From the NCBI RefSeq assembly GCF_049615385.1, contig NZ_JBMZFL010000008.1: DNA of 64,000 nt, one strand, 5' to 3'. Below are positions 51,420 to 60,866 of the stretch, in pieces. The stretch comes from Aequoribacter sp049615385 (GTDB lineage: Bacteria; Pseudomonadota; Gammaproteobacteria; Pseudomonadales; Halieaceae). Under the pieces are notes generated by a model, which did not search any database, was not told the origin of the DNA, and saw nothing but the letters and a program-made list of their open reading frames with translations. The translations under genes were made by a program, and so were the position numbers. Position 1 is the stretch's first letter; the number at the start of each line of letters is the position of its first letter.

Positions 51420-51893
51420 TTAACCCAAGGTGATTTTAGGTAGGTCTGGAATCGATAGGCTTTGTTCCTCGGTTGGGACTAGGACATTGGCTTGCCCCTC
51501 TACAACCGTTACGCCTTCTTGATTGGTAACCACGCAATCGAGTGTTGCTCGAGGTTTGCTTGGGTGTTTGTCTGCAACCGTTAGGGTGACCGTGACGGTA
51601 TCGCCAATTTTGACTGGGCGCTTGAACGCCAGCGATTGTCCCAGGTAGATGGTGCCAGGTCCTGGCATTTGCATCGCGATTGCGGCAGAGATAATGGCGC
51701 CTGTTAACATCCCGTGCGCGATCTGCTCTCCAAACTGGGTGGTCGCAGCGTAGTCAGCGTCTAAGTGAACAGGGTTGGCGTCTCCAGAGAGCACCGCGAA
51801 AAGCTGAATGTCTTGTTCAGTCACCGTCTTGCTGTATTCGGTGGATAGCCCCAAATCCAGTTTCGAGAACGGAATGTTAGTGATTGTAGCCAT
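51420..51893 (-). CDS. MaoC-like (R)-specific enoyl-CoA hydratase
   Basis: A 157-residue single hot-dog-fold hydratase. The active-site motif DANPVHLDADYAATTQFGEQIAHGML holds the conserved Asp (residue 34 region) and His that activate water, as in PhaJ. It hydrates trans-2-enoyl-CoA to (R)-3-hydroxyacyl-CoA, feeding polyhydroxyalkanoate synthesis or related lipid metabolism. No PHA genes are in the window, so the pathway is open. Transcribed alone, converging on the hypothetical gene. Confidence 0.87.
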   Translation of the reverse strand: MATITNIPFSKLDLGLSTEYSKTVTEQDIQLFAVLSGDANPVHLDADYAATTQFGEQIAHGMLTGAIISAAIAMQMPGPGTIYLGQSLAFKRPVKIGDTVTVTLTVADKHPSKPRATLDCVVTNQEGVTVVEGQANVLVPTEEQSLSIPDLPKITLG

Positions 51894-52038
51894 AGTTTGA
51901 ATTCCTATTTCGTCGGTTCCGTAGGATAACGTTCTGGCGGATTGAGGTCGACTCGCATTCGCCGTTGCGCTGGGATTTCTTGTTCGGGTCGATTACCATT
52001 CGCGCTTTGTCTTATTTTAATCGAGTCTTACTCTTCTT

Positions 52039-55000
52039 ATGTCGGCCCCCGCACTACACTTCGAATTTCCGCTCAGCTTGCCGATTAATGAACGCAAAGC
52101 CGATATCGAGCATCTGATTCAATCGAATCAGGTCGTTATCATCGCGGGTGAAACGGGCTCAGGAAAAACCACTCAGCTTCCTAAAATGTTGCTGTCTATG
52201 GGGCGAGGTGAGTCAGGTTTAATTGGTCATACTCAGCCACGTCGCCTCGCGGCGCGCTCTGTTGCGGCAAGGATTAGCAGTGAGCTCGGGTGCGAGTTGG
52301 GCAGCGCAGTAGGATACCAAGTGCGCTTTACTGATCAGGTCACTAACCAAACTCGACTCAAGTTGATGACCGATGGTATTTTACTGGCCGAGATTCAGCA
52401 TGATCGACTCTTAAAACGATACGATACCTTGATCATCGACGAGGCCCACGAACGCAGCCTCAATATCGATTTCTTGTTGGGGTATTTGCGCCGGCTGCTG
52501 CCCAAACGGCCTGACTTGAAGGTCATCATCACCTCCGCGACCATCGATGTTGAGCGCTTCTCCGGATATTTTAATGGGGCGCCCATTATCGAGGTGGAAG
52601 GTCGAACTTACCCGGTGGAAGTGCAGTATGCGCCGAGCGCAGACGATGGCATTGAGTTGACCGATCAGGTGGTCGATCAGTTGGGCCTGATAGACCAAGG
52701 TCACTACGGCAAGCGCGGAGATGTTTTGGTGTTTTTGCCGGGTGAGCGAGAGATTCGCGATGTCGCCAAGGCCTTGAAAGGTAGCGAACAGTACGATGTG
52801 TTACCACTGTATGCGCGTTTAAGTGCCAGCGAACAAAACCGCGTGTTCCAGACGGCGTCTCGGCGAGGTATTCGGGTCGTTTTGTCGACCAATGTCGCTG
52901 AAACTTCTTTGACTGTCCCGGGAATACGGTATGTGATCGATTCGGGTTTGGCGCGTATCAGTCGCTACAGCTATCGCAGTAAATTACAGCGGCTCCCCAT
53001 CGAGCCAATATCCCAAGCCAGCGCGAATCAGCGCAAAGGGCGCTGTGGACGTGTAGCTGAGGGTGTCTGTATTCGTTTGTACGACGAGGCGGATTTCCAG
53101 ACACGGTCTGAGTTCACGGATCCAGAGATAAAGCGTACAAACCTCGCTCAAGTAATTCTGCAGATGCGTCTGTTGCGCTTAGGGGATGTCGCGCGATTCC
53201 CCTTCATAGAGCCCCCTGATCCAAGATTAATTCGCGATGGCTTTCGTTTGCTGGAAGAATTGGGTGCGGTTGATAAAAAACAGGATCTCACCCCGTTGGG
53301 CTATCAACTTGCGCGTTTGCCACTGGATCCTCGGCTTGGACGTATGCTCGTGGCGGCCGCGGACAGAGGCGTGCTTGCCGAAGTTTTGCTCATTGTCAGT
53401 GCTTTGGCCGTGCAAGATCCTAGAGAGCGCCCAGGTGACAAGCGCGAGCAGTCCGATACGGCTCACCGGCGATTTGAAGACGATCGCTCGGACTTTTTGG
53501 CGTGGATCAATACCTGGCGCTATCTCGAGACCCAGCGAGAAGAGCTCAGCGGCAACCAGTTTAAAAAACTCTGTCAGAAAGAGTTTTTTAATTATTTGCG
53601 GGTCAGGGAATGGCGCGATACCCACCGTCAACTGTTATTAGCTTGCAAAGCGAATCAATGGCGCGTTGGGCCAATTCCCGACGAACTGGATTACGAAGCG
53701 ATACATCGAAGCCTGCTCACGGGCTTATTGGGGTTTATCGCAACGCATCACGAGGGTCCAGAGTACGAGGGTGCCCGACAGCAAAAATTGCGTATTTTTC
53801 CGGCATCGACTCTGCATAAAAAACGGCAAAAATGGCTTATGGCCGCGGAGATTGTCGAGACCAGCCAAGTCTATGCAAGAACCTGTGCGGCAATAGAGCC
53901 CGAGTGGGCTTTAGATATCAACCCCGGTTTACTGAAGCACCACTACTACGAGCCGCGCTGGCAGATGCGCTCGGGGCGCGTCATGGCTTACCAGCGTGTC
54001 TCATTGTATGGCCTAACCCTCGTGGACAAGCAAAGCGTCCATTTTGGGCCGATAGATCCGGCTGCTGCTCGCGAGGTGTTCATTCGCGATGCTCTGGTGG
54101 CTCAGCGACTGAAACCCGCTCCGAACTTTATACGCCACAATGCGCGTCTCATGACCGAGGTATTAGAGCTTGAGGACAAGACGCGACGGCGCGATTTGGT
54201 GGCGACTGAAGACTCGTTGTCCGAATTTTACAGCGATCGACTGCCCGATGGCGTCTACAGCGGTGCAACCTTAGGTAGGGCGTTCAAGCGGGATGGGGGG
54301 CTTAACGATCGGCTCAAGTTCAGTCGCAGCCAACTCTTGGTCAATACGCTGACAGATAGTGATGTCGCGCAGTTTCCCGATACTTGGGAATGGCGCGAGT
54401 TGAAGTTGCGTTTGAGGTATCAGTTTGAACCCGGCAAGCAGCGCGATGGTGTCACCTTAATTGTGCCGCTCGCTCTGGTAAACCGTTTGCCGCGTTACCT
54501 TCCCGAATGGCTGGTGCCTGGTATGCTGCAAGATAAGTTGATCAGCTTAGTGAAAACGCTACCCAAACGTCTTCGCAAGCAGTTGGTTCCAGTTCCAGAC
54601 AAGGTTGCCGCTGCGATGAAGGTAATGCAACCCGCGGATGAGCCACTCCTTCAAGCGCTAGCCCAAGCCCTCAGAAAAACCTCCGGTGTTGCCATAAACC
54701 CCGACGATTTTTCGGAAGAATCCCTCGAAGCCTACTATCAAATGAATATTCAGATTTTGGATGATCAGGGTCACATACACGCCGAAGGGCGAGATTTGCG
54801 AATCTTGGTCGAAAGTCTGAGATCGACTGAGCACGCCGAGCAGACAAAGGTCGGGCCCGCGTTTGAGAAGTCTGGTGGCCACACGCAGTGGAATTTTGAA
54901 GACGTAGCACCTCAGGTTCAATTCAAACAAGCAGGTACCTTAGTTACCAGCTTTCCGGCATTGAAAGACAGCGGTGACAGTGTCAGTGTTGAGCTATTCG

Positions 55001-55764
55001 ATTATCCCGAAACTGCCGAGGTGGCTCATCGTTTGGGGCTTTTGCGGTTAGCAAAAACAAGCGATAGGGGCATGGTGCGCGACCTGCAGCGGCATGCTTT
55101 TCGGTCGTCTGAAGCGCAGAAAGCTTTGCTCAGTAGTGGCGTCGAACGGGGGATATTGTTAGACGCTATGATATCGATGGCATTGTTGCCTAGCCTGAGA
55201 AAACCGTCTGGAGAGCTGCTGCGTACCAAGGCTGAATTTCAAACTGCGGTGGCCGATAACAAGCGCGCCATTATTGATCGAACCCAGCGGTACGAGAAGT
55301 TTTTGCTGCAGGCTGCGACACACTTGGGCGAAGCGAGAACCACACTCGCGAAGTTGCCGTCTCACAGTGAGCTTAAAGCCTCAGAACGTGATGCGCGCCA
55401 GCACCTCGAGCGTCTTTTAGCGATAGAGCATTGGTTGGATTGGCCCGAGGCGATGTTTGAGCAATTACCGCGTTACGCTAAGGGCTTGGCTTGGCGGCTC
55501 GGGCGTCTGCAGTCACAGTTGCCGAAGGACCAGAGGTCTGTGCAAACTTTGGAGCCGCTAGAGCAGCAGTGGCGAGAAATAATAGAAAAACGGCCCTCTC
55601 TGGCGGTGGTGTGCGAACCCGTGTGCGCGTATCATTGGATGCTAGAAGAGTTTCGCGTGTCGTTATTCGCGCAGCAGTTGGGTACTAAGATGCCGGTTTC
55701 AGAGAAGCGTCTGACGCAACAGTGGGATAAAGTAAAGCAATGGGTTATCGAAAATCCATTGTAA
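52039..55764 (+). CDS. hrpA: DEAH-box RNA helicase HrpA
   Basis: A 1241-residue ATP-dependent RNA helicase. Motif I GETGSGKTTQLP is near residue 40, motif II DEAHERSLN near 136, motif III SATID, and motif VI QRKGRCGRV near 335. Helicase-associated and OB-fold domains follow, then the long bacterial C-terminal DUF3418 region (ERDARQHLERLLAIEHWLDWPE and the KGLAWRLGRLQ area). The N-terminal extension of E. coli HrpA (about 1300 residues) is mostly missing. E. coli HrpA has been linked to fimbrial mRNA processing and rescue of collided ribosomes. Confidence 0.96.
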   Translation: MSAPALHFEFPLSLPINERKADIEHLIQSNQVVIIAGETGSGKTTQLPKMLLSMGRGESGLIGHTQPRRLAARSVAARISSELGCELGSAVGYQVRFTDQVTNQTRLKLMTDGILLAEIQHDRLLKRYDTLIIDEAHERSLNIDFLLGYLRRLLPKRPDLKVIITSATIDVERFSGYFNGAPIIEVEGRTYPVEVQYAPSADDGIELTDQVVDQLGLIDQGHYGKRGDVLVFLPGEREIRDVAKALKGSEQYDVLPLYARLSASEQNRVFQTASRRGIRVVLSTNVAETSLTVPGIRYVIDSGLARISRYSYRSKLQRLPIEPISQASANQRKGRCGRVAEGVCIRLYDEADFQTRSEFTDPEIKRTNLAQVILQMRLLRLGDVARFPFIEPPDPRLIRDGFRLLEELGAVDKKQDLTPLGYQLARLPLDPRLGRMLVAAADRGVLAEVLLIVSALAVQDPRERPGDKREQSDTAHRRFEDDRSDFLAWINTWRYLETQREELSGNQFKKLCQKEFFNYLRVREWRDTHRQLLLACKANQWRVGPIPDELDYEAIHRSLLTGLLGFIATHHEGPEYEGARQQKLRIFPASTLHKKRQKWLMAAEIVETSQVYARTCAAIEPEWALDINPGLLKHHYYEPRWQMRSGRVMAYQRVSLYGLTLVDKQSVHFGPIDPAAAREVFIRDALVAQRLKPAPNFIRHNARLMTEVLELEDKTRRRDLVATEDSLSEFYSDRLPDGVYSGATLGRAFKRDGGLNDRLKFSRSQLLVNTLTDSDVAQFPDTWEWRELKLRLRYQFEPGKQRDGVTLIVPLALVNRLPRYLPEWLVPGMLQDKLISLVKTLPKRLRKQLVPVPDKVAAAMKVMQPADEPLLQALAQALRKTSGVAINPDDFSEESLEAYYQMNIQILDDQGHIHAEGRDLRILVESLRSTEHAEQTKVGPAFEKSGGHTQWNFEDVAPQVQFKQAGTLVTSFPALKDSGDSVSVELFDYPETAEVAHRLGLLRLAKTSDRGMVRDLQRHAFRSSEAQKALLSSGVERGILLDAMISMALLPSLRKPSGELLRTKAEFQTAVADNKRAIIDRTQRYEKFLLQAATHLGEARTTLAKLPSHSELKASERDARQHLERLLAIEHWLDWPEAMFEQLPRYAKGLAWRLGRLQSQLPKDQRSVQTLEPLEQQWREIIEKRPSLAVVCEPVCAYHWMLEEFRVSLFAQQLGTKMPVSEKRLTQQWDKVKQWVIENPL

Positions 55765-55797
55765 GCGCCCCTCAGGGGCAGATATGAGAGGGCAGAC

Positions 55798-56544
55798 ATG
55801 GTTAAGTACATAGCGGCAGTGCTGTTGTTGGTTTTCGCGTTTCCGACAGCAGCCATGGATCCATTTGAAGACAACGACAATCTCGACCCGTTCGAGGACG
55901 TGAATCGTATGGTGTTCGTGTTTAACGACACATTAGATCAATGGGTTTTAAGGCCTGCGGCACAGGGTTATCGCAAGGTGACTCCCGATGTCGCTGAGCG
56001 TGGAATCGGTAATTTTTTTGCCAATCTAGGCGAGTTCAACTCTGCCGTGAACAGTTTATTGCAGGGCAAGGTGGATGCATTTCTTGCGAGCGGAGGGCGC
56101 TTCGCGATTAATTCAACCCTAGGTATTGCGGGATTGTTTGACGTTGCGACGCCCATGGGAATGGAGTCCAGAGAAACCGACCTCGGGGAGACGCTGGCCA
56201 TTTGGGGGGTACCGCGAGGGCCCTATTTGATGGTGCCATTTTTTGGCCCCAGAACGCTGCGTAGCGGTATTGGTTCTATCGGCGATATTTATCTGTCACC
56301 CGAGGCCTACATCGACTCTACGCATGGGCGCAATGGTCTATACGGCTTGCGAGTGGTCGACGAACGCGCCGAGCTACTTGATGCTGACGCGCTGTTGTCG
56401 GGTGATCGCTATATCTTCCTGCGAGACGCCTATTTGCAGCGGCATTCAGCGCGCATTGAGAGCGAGACGAAGGAACCCGAGGATGTGTTCTCAGAATTCG
56501 ATGACGACTGGCTTGATGAAGACTTCGAAGATAATCCCTTGTGA
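55798..56544 (+). CDS. mlaA: MlaA/VacJ outer-membrane phospholipid-removal protein
   Basis: Outer-membrane component of the Mla system that extracts mislocalised phospholipids from the outer leaflet. The 248 residues contain the VacJ core: DPFEDVNRMVFVFNDTLDQWVLRP, NFFANLGEFNSAVNSLLQGK, FAINSTLGIAGLFDVATPMG and WGVPRGPYLMVPFFGPRTLRSG. The signal peptide ends FPTAAMDPF with no cysteine, so unlike E. coli MlaA it is not an obvious lipoprotein. An acidic tail (DEDFEDN) closes the protein. It precedes the rssB-like gene as in Pseudomonas. Confidence 0.93.
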   Translation: MVKYIAAVLLLVFAFPTAAMDPFEDNDNLDPFEDVNRMVFVFNDTLDQWVLRPAAQGYRKVTPDVAERGIGNFFANLGEFNSAVNSLLQGKVDAFLASGGRFAINSTLGIAGLFDVATPMGMESRETDLGETLAIWGVPRGPYLMVPFFGPRTLRSGIGSIGDIYLSPEAYIDSTHGRNGLYGLRVVDERAELLDADALLSGDRYIFLRDAYLQRHSARIESETKEPEDVFSEFDDDWLDEDFEDNPL

Positions 56545-56579
56545 AAAGCGGTGATTATTCGCATTTTTGTGACATAAGA

Positions 56580-56607
56580 TTGCACCTCGGTAATGTTTTG
56601 CTACCAT
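56580..56607 (+). promoter_or_regulatory. Candidate promoter of the rssB-rssC-like pair
   Basis: TTGCAC (56580-56585) and TACCAT (56602-56607) are 16 bases apart in the 90-base gap after mlaA, 28 bases before the rssB-like ATG. Consensus matching only. Confidence 0.35.
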
Positions 56608-56634
56608 AGACCAAGCCTTTAGCAAGCGAAATCG

Positions 56635-57828
56635 ATGACCGATATTGTCGCGAACATTATTTTAATAGACGACGACTCAGTGCGAGCCGCAGCGTCCGTC
56701 GAATTGCTTCAGTCACTGGGACACAGCGTCCGGGTGATTCAAGACCCTTTCGGTGTGAATGAGCCCCTTGACTATGGTAGCGAGGTAGATCTGCTGGTCT
56801 GTGAAACCTCCTTGACGCAGTTTTCTTGGGAGTCCGCTAGAGACGCTATTCTCGATCTTGACATCCACGTGCCCGCCATCATGTTTGCAGACGAGGCAGA
56901 GGCTCAGATAATCCTAACGGCCCTGAGACTTGGTGTGAGTGACTTTTTTGTACGGCCGATCCTCGATGTCAACGCCCTTAATGCCTCTATTGAGCGCTGC
57001 GTTAAGCGTCGACGCATACGGCAAGAATTAAGTGACTCTAAACGGGCGCTGGAACATACCAACACCGAGCTGCGCGACGCGGTAACGGTGCTGGAACAAG
57101 ATCAGCAAGCCGGCCGACAGGTGCAGCTGCGAATGCTGCCGAATTCGCCCCTAGCCGTCGATGGTTACGAATTCCGTCACAGTATGTACCCATCATTATT
57201 TTTAAGTGGCGATTTTGTTGAATACGTTACCGTTGGGGATGATCACGTGGTCTTCTTCATGGCCGATGTATCCGGTCATGGCAGTTCTTCTGCGTTTGCC
57301 ACGGTGTTGTTAAAAAACCTCTTTGCTCGAAAACGCTCCGATTTTATTCGCAGGAACGATCACACCTTACTCGATCTGGGTGCGATGTTAGAGCACGCCA
57401 ACAAAGAGCTGCTCGACTTAGCGGTGGGTAAATACGCCACCATGATTGTGGGCCTGTTGAACATCAAAGAGAACACTCTGGCCTACAGCGTGGCGGGACA
57501 TTTGCCACAACCGATCCTGAAAACGCCTCTGGGCGCTGATTACTTAGTGGGTGAGGGCGCCCCGGTCGGGTTAATGGAGCACGCACGCTATTGTGTGCAT
57601 GAGGTTCAGTTGCCATCAGAGTTTATGCTGATAATGTTCTCTGACGGTGTACTGGAGCTCATCGATGGTGAGGATCTTATTGCCAAAGAGTCGAATTTAA
57701 GGTCCATGATTGACAGCAGTAGGGGCGATTATCAGGCAGTGCTTGAAGACCTAGGCGTTGCGCAGGCGCGAGAAATCCCCGACGATATCGCGGCACTATT
57801 TATCACACGAGCGGCGAACAATGGCTGA
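56635..57828 (+). CDS. RssB-like response regulator with PP2C (SpoIIE) phosphatase domain
   Basis: A 397-residue regulator. The N-terminal receiver (about 8-118) keeps the acidic pocket IDDDS, but the phospho-acceptor position is Glu57 (LLVCETS) and the final conserved Lys is Arg107 (FVRPI). A coiled linker (about 125-165) leads to a SpoIIE/PP2C domain with GDFVEYVTVGDD, FFMADVSGHGSSSAFA and IMFSDGVLELI, a manganese-type serine phosphatase. Pseudomonas RssB has this architecture and the same neighbours. It probably dephosphorylates the STAS protein encoded next. Confidence 0.85.
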   Translation: MTDIVANIILIDDDSVRAAASVELLQSLGHSVRVIQDPFGVNEPLDYGSEVDLLVCETSLTQFSWESARDAILDLDIHVPAIMFADEAEAQIILTALRLGVSDFFVRPILDVNALNASIERCVKRRRIRQELSDSKRALEHTNTELRDAVTVLEQDQQAGRQVQLRMLPNSPLAVDGYEFRHSMYPSLFLSGDFVEYVTVGDDHVVFFMADVSGHGSSSAFATVLLKNLFARKRSDFIRRNDHTLLDLGAMLEHANKELLDLAVGKYATMIVGLLNIKENTLAYSVAGHLPQPILKTPLGADYLVGEGAPVGLMEHARYCVHEVQLPSEFMLIMFSDGVLELIDGEDLIAKESNLRSMIDSSRGDYQAVLEDLGVAQAREIPDDIAALFITRAANNG

Positions 57829-58306
57829 TGCTCAAATACTAGCGGCGAACGACTCTGGGGCTTATTTGTTGAGACTTTGCGGTGATGTTCGCCTGACATT
57901 GTCGACAACTTTAGACGATTACCTAGAAGCTATGGTGGCCGATCCCGGGTTTCAGACCTTGATCGTTGATTTATGTGAAGCCGAGAATTTAGATAGCACG
58001 ACGCTTGGCATGCTGGCGAAGGTGGCGCTGCGGGTAGAGGCCGATTTTCACATCCATCCTGACCTCTACTCTTGCAAGGCGGGGATCAGCCGATTGATTC
58101 GCTCGATGGGTTTCAGTCAGTTATTTCAGATTCATGAAGAGTTGTGCTGCGCCGACGGCGAAACCAGTGAGCTTGCGGTTCAGAGCAGCGACGAGAAGCA
58201 GATGCACGCCAAAGTCCTTGATGCGCACCGCACCCTGATGTCGTTATCGACTGAAAACGAGGCGCGTTTTAAAGACCTATTAAACGCCTTGGAGTTAGTC
58301 CAGTAG
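57821..58306 (+). CDS. STAS-domain anti-sigma-factor antagonist, RssC-like
   Basis: A 161-residue protein. The STAS domain (about 5-110) contains TLIVDLCEAENLDSTTLGMLAKVA, where Ser59/Thr60/Thr61 occupy the site phosphorylated by anti-sigma kinases in SpoIIAA-type proteins. A C-terminal helical extension (KQMHAKVLDAHRTLMSLSTENEARFKDLLNALE) is typical of Pseudomonas RssC. The ATG overlaps the phosphatase gene by eight bases. No kinase gene is nearby, so the switch partner lies elsewhere. Confidence 0.85.
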   Translation: MADAQILAANDSGAYLLRLCGDVRLTLSTTLDDYLEAMVADPGFQTLIVDLCEAENLDSTTLGMLAKVALRVEADFHIHPDLYSCKAGISRLIRSMGFSQLFQIHEELCCADGETSELAVQSSDEKQMHAKVLDAHRTLMSLSTENEARFKDLLNALELVQ

Positions 58307-58319
58307 GTCTCTTACGGAG

Positions 58320-58766
58320 CTAGCCTTTCAAAGTACTATGTTTCGCGCGAATAAAATCGGAATGTGAAACGTAGATCAACTCTGCCACGCGACGAATTAA
58401 GTGTTCCTCGTACCTGCTGATTTCACCGTCCGCGAGAGCGACCTGCCACATGAGCTGTACAATGGTGTACTTGTCGTTAGCGTCTGCATGATCGTTAATG
58501 ATTCGGGTAAATTCGTACAGTGATGTGGCTTCATCGACTTGCGCGCTGGCTTGTTGTTTGATGTCATCTAGCGTTTTTGAGTCTAACCCAAAGGCCTCTT
58601 GCAGGGCCTTTGTCAATGTGGCTTCTTCCTCAGCGTCTTGTTCAAAGTCAGCGCGTGCTACCTCGTACAGCAGCGCGGCCGCGACCAGAGCTAAGGTGTG
58701 TTCTGTCGTGCGCGGGTTGGTGTCGGCGCTGTTTTCAAACAATGATTTGAAGACTTTGATCAGCAT
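58320..58766 (-). CDS. TerB-like protein
   Basis: A 148-residue all-helical protein of the TerB/tellurite-resistance superfamily. The acidic metal-binding pattern appears twice: ALLYEVARADFEQDAEEEATL near residue 32 and LMWQVALADGEISRYEEHLIRRV near residue 104. These proteins are thought to bind divalent metals, and most are not directly tied to tellurite. Its start overlaps the tal stop by seven bases, so it is the last gene of dusA-tal-terB. It converges on the STAS gene. Confidence 0.86.
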   Translation of the reverse strand: MLIKVFKSLFENSADTNPRTTEHTLALVAAALLYEVARADFEQDAEEEATLTKALQEAFGLDSKTLDDIKQQASAQVDEATSLYEFTRIINDHADANDKYTIVQLMWQVALADGEISRYEEHLIRRVAELIYVSHSDFIRAKHSTLKG

Positions 58767-59713
58767 GACTTAATCAGTTGCTCCAGTTTTTCTTGGTCGG
58801 CAATGAAGCGGCGAATGCCGTCCGATAGTTTGTTGGTCGCCATGGCGTCGGCGTTCAAGTCGTAGCGAAAGCTCGCCTCAAACGGTGCTTGTTTCGGTGT
58901 GTCGGATGCGGCGCCAGCGGCATCGAGCTTTCGTGTCAGTGCGCCCGAATCATCTTGCAATGACGCCAGAAGATCTGGGCTAATCGTTAAGCGATCACAA
59001 CCCGCGAGGGCTTCAATCTGGCCCTGGTTGCGAAAGCTGGCGCCCATGACAACGGTGCGATAGCCATGGGTTTTGTAGTAGTTAAAAATTCGAGTCACTG
59101 ATTGTACGCCAGGGTCATCGAGAGGATCGATGATCTCGATGTTGGTATTTTGTTTGTACCAATCCAGTATTCGACCAACAAAAGGTGAAATCAAAAAGAC
59201 GCCGGCATCCGCACACGCTTGCGCTTGCCCAAACCCAAACAGTAAGGTCAGATTGCAGTGTATGCCTTGAGCTTCCAGTATTTTTGCTGCCTGTATGCCC
59301 TCCCACGTAGCCGCAATTTTTATCAGAATGCGGTCAGTGCCCAGCCCCAATCGATCGTAGGCTTCGACCAAGCTCAAGGCTTTATTGACGGTTTCCGGTG
59401 TCGAAAAAGACAAGCGTGCATCGACCTCGGTAGACACAACACCCGGCACCAGTTTGGCAATTTCAGTGCCCATGAGTACAGCAAATTCATCAGCGGCGCG
59501 GGTAATACGTTGCGCATCGGAGTCGCGAGTGTTTGACTGGGCTTGCGCTAGCGCTTGGTCTAAAAACGGCCGAAAGTGGTCATCTTGAGCGGCTTTGAGT
59601 AGCAGCGACGGGTTGGTCGTGGCATCTTGGGGCTGGTACTGGGCGATCGAGCGAATATCTCCCGTATCAGCCACCACTGTTGTCATACTTTTTAACTGCT
59701 CTAGCTTGTTCAT
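58760..59713 (-). CDS. tal: Transaldolase
   Basis: Moves dihydroxyacetone units between sugar phosphates in the pentose phosphate pathway. The 317-residue TIM barrel shows the family opening MNKLEQLKSMTTVVADTGD, DATTNPSLLLKA and the Schiff-base lysine in RILIKIAATWEGIQAA, then NLTLLFGFGQAQACADAG. The ATG at 59713 overlaps the dusA stop by four bases; longer readings through dusA are not credible. Confidence 0.97.
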   Translation of the reverse strand: MNKLEQLKSMTTVVADTGDIRSIAQYQPQDATTNPSLLLKAAQDDHFRPFLDQALAQAQSNTRDSDAQRITRAADEFAVLMGTEIAKLVPGVVSTEVDARLSFSTPETVNKALSLVEAYDRLGLGTDRILIKIAATWEGIQAAKILEAQGIHCNLTLLFGFGQAQACADAGVFLISPFVGRILDWYKQNTNIEIIDPLDDPGVQSVTRIFNYYKTHGYRTVVMGASFRNQGQIEALAGCDRLTISPDLLASLQDDSGALTRKLDAAGAASDTPKQAPFEASFRYDLNADAMATNKLSDGIRRFIADQEKLEQLIKSC

Positions 59714-60732
59714 GCGCTTTCCTTTTGGTCTACTCCCGCTTGCTCCACTAAGGCTAGGGCGTCGACAAGTATCTGTTCGTTGGCTCCGGGTCTGTGTGCG
59801 TGTTCGCTGAGGTAACGCCGGAATTGCTTCGCACCTCGACAACCCTGATAAAAGTTTATCAAATGTCGAGTGACGTGGTTGAGTTTAACACCCTTTTCGA
59901 GTTGCTCTTTGCTGTATCGCACCATTTCGGTCATGATTTCTGGCTGGCTTAATAGGTTTTGCTTGCCGTACACCGCTTCGGAGATGGCGCGTAAATGCCA
60001 TGGGTGATAATAGGCTTCTCGTCCAATCATGACGCCATCAACATTCTGTAGGTGTTCCATACACTCTTGTGGTTGGGTGATACCGCCGTTTATGACTATG
60101 GTGAGCTCAGGCAGCGTTTGTTTCAAGCGATAGACCCATTCATAGTTTAACGGCGGGATGTCGCGATTCTGCTTGGGCGATAAGCCCTTGAGCCACGCCT
60201 TGCGCGCATGTACTACAAAATGGCGGCAGCCAGCCTCTGCCACCGTTTGCACGAACTCGAGTAGTTCCTCGTAGGAATCCTGATGATCTATGCCAAGACG
60301 GTGTTTGATCGTAACGGGTAAGTCGGTTGCTTTTTGCATGGCTTGAACGCATGCGCTAACTGTTTTGGGTTCGCCCATCAAGTAGGCGCCAAATCCGCCA
60401 GATTGCACGCGGTCAGAGGGGCAACCACAGTTAAGATTCACTTCGTCATAACCCCATTTCTGAGCCATCTCAGCGCAGCGAGCGAGAGCGTCGGGCTCAT
60501 TACCGCCGAGTTGTAGTGCTATGGGATGTTCATTATCATGAAAATCTAAGTGATAGGGTTTATCACCAAATAACAGGGCGCCGGTCGTGACCATCTCGGT
60601 GTACAACAACGCCTGTGGAGTAATTAAACGCCAAAAGTACCGGCAATGACGATCAGACCACTCCATCATAGGAGCAGTACTGAGGCGAATAGACTCTGAG
60701 TAAGGGCTGTTAAGGGAGATTTTCGTCGTCAT
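59710..60732 (-). CDS. dusA: tRNA-dihydrouridine(20/20a) synthase DusA
   Basis: FMN-dependent reductase of U20 and U20a in tRNA, 340 residues. Motifs are STAPMMEWSDRHCRYFWRL, the catalytic VNLNCGCPSDRVQSGGFGA and VHARKAWLKGLSPKQNRDIPPL, which is specific to DusA. The C-terminal helical RNA-binding domain includes HVTRHLINFYQGCRGAKQFRRYL. The ATG at 60732 is used; an upstream in-frame extension of 60 codons is not conserved in character. The operon dusA-tal matches the Pseudomonas order. Confidence 0.96.
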   Translation of the reverse strand: MTTKISLNSPYSESIRLSTAPMMEWSDRHCRYFWRLITPQALLYTEMVTTGALLFGDKPYHLDFHDNEHPIALQLGGNEPDALARCAEMAQKWGYDEVNLNCGCPSDRVQSGGFGAYLMGEPKTVSACVQAMQKATDLPVTIKHRLGIDHQDSYEELLEFVQTVAEAGCRHFVVHARKAWLKGLSPKQNRDIPPLNYEWVYRLKQTLPELTIVINGGITQPQECMEHLQNVDGVMIGREAYYHPWHLRAISEAVYGKQNLLSQPEIMTEMVRYSKEQLEKGVKLNHVTRHLINFYQGCRGAKQFRRYLSEHAHRPGANEQILVDALALVEQAGVDQKESA

Positions 60733-60866
60733 CTGGCTTGCCGTTCGAACTTGGCGGCAAGTGTATCGAACTGCTTGGTGAATGACTACGTATACTCCCA
60801 TAATGGTCTGAAAACAGAAATTCTGACCGCGATTGAGCGGATCACAAATTGTAAGGAAAGAACAGC

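Noticed and set aside
59714..59842. 43-codon N-terminal extension of transaldolase
   Set aside because: It is an arginine/serine-rich reading through dusA; the conserved transaldolase start is the ATG at 59713.
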